Positions 5,665 to 5,708 of a stretch of 5,708 nt of DNA are shown here, one piece after another. The DNA is taken from NCBI GenBank assembly GCA_050010455.1, contig JBEKLA010000270.1:1-5708 (forward strand), written 5' to 3'. A program made the translations under genes and the position numbers. Under the pieces are notes generated by a model. That model saw only the letters and a list, made by a program, of their open reading frames with translations. It did no database searches and was not told the origin of the DNA. This DNA is from DATJOQ01 sp050010455. GTDB lineage: Bacteria; Desulfobacterota; Binatia; Binatales; Binataceae. Positions within the stretch are counted from its first letter, which is position 1; each line of letters starts with the position of its first letter.

Positions 5665-5694
5665 TGGTTACCACAAGATCGGCGAATCGTGGTA
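5665..5694 (-). promoter_or_regulatory. Candidate operator upstream of the leftward operon
   Basis: TGGTTACCA (5665-5673) is a 9-bp palindrome 31 nt ahead of the crotonase GTG. Overlapping it, TACCAC (5669-5674) and GTGGTA (5689-5694) form an inverted repeat over 26 bp. A TTATAC-like -10 element lies at its upstream edge, so a repressor here could block transcription. The -35 region is outside the window. The pattern suits a TetR- or GntR-type site, but no regulator gene is present. Confidence 0.3.
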
Positions 5695-5708
5695 TAAGCG
5701 CGCTCGCT

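Noticed and set aside
1..5708. CRISPR array, tRNA, rRNA, insertion sequence or attachment site
   Set aside because: No regularly spaced short repeats, no cloverleaf or rRNA motifs, no transposase or integrase coding sequence and no terminal inverted repeats were seen.

Overview
The window looks like chromosomal DNA of a GC-rich, chemoheterotrophic bacterium that lives on ketones and acyl-CoA-forming substrates. The catabolic genes have high-GC third positions, GTG starts and purine-rich ribosome binding sites. The gene mix (acetone carboxylase, an alicyclic or fatty acyl-CoA oxidation set, a free-standing CZB domain) would fit a deltaproteobacterium-like or Binatota-like lineage, but the sequence does not settle the taxonomy.

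Layout. Positions 1-899 (+) hold the 3' end of an acetone carboxylase alpha subunit gene (HyuB family) followed 19 nt later by the complete gamma subunit gene. Positions 1003-2153 (+) hold two tandem paralogous genes for small exported proteins of unknown family, closed by a strong rho-independent terminator at 2199-2238. Positions 2239-2519 hold no gene, but contain one 8-bp hairpin and a candidate promoter. Positions 2520-2882 (+) encode a stand-alone chemoreceptor zinc-binding (CZB) domain protein. Positions 5633 to 2981 (-) form a three-gene operon read leftwards: a broken BadI/MenB-type crotonase gene, a short-chain dehydrogenase resembling BadH, and an acyl-CoA dehydrogenase.

How the genes fit together. 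Acetone carboxylase makes acetoacetate from acetone, bicarbonate and ATP. The minus-strand set (acyl-CoA dehydrogenase, hydroxyacyl-CoA dehydrogenase-like SDR, ring-opening-type hydrolase) has the composition of a cyclohexanecarboxyl-CoA beta-oxidation module, though a different beta-oxidation-like substrate is possible. Both routes would feed acetyl-CoA, so the region reads as a small catabolic neighbourhood. The two exported proteins and the CZB protein have no evident link to it.

Most notable points. (1) The crotonase gene carries an apparent internal deletion of about 130 bp, with a frameshift, that removes the family's active-site segment. (2) The acyl-CoA dehydrogenase has Asp where most relatives have the catalytic Glu. 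(3) The SDR has Cys where the catalytic-tetrad Asn is expected. (4) The tandem exported proteins form a four-cysteine family I do not recognise, with conserved flanks and a divergent middle.
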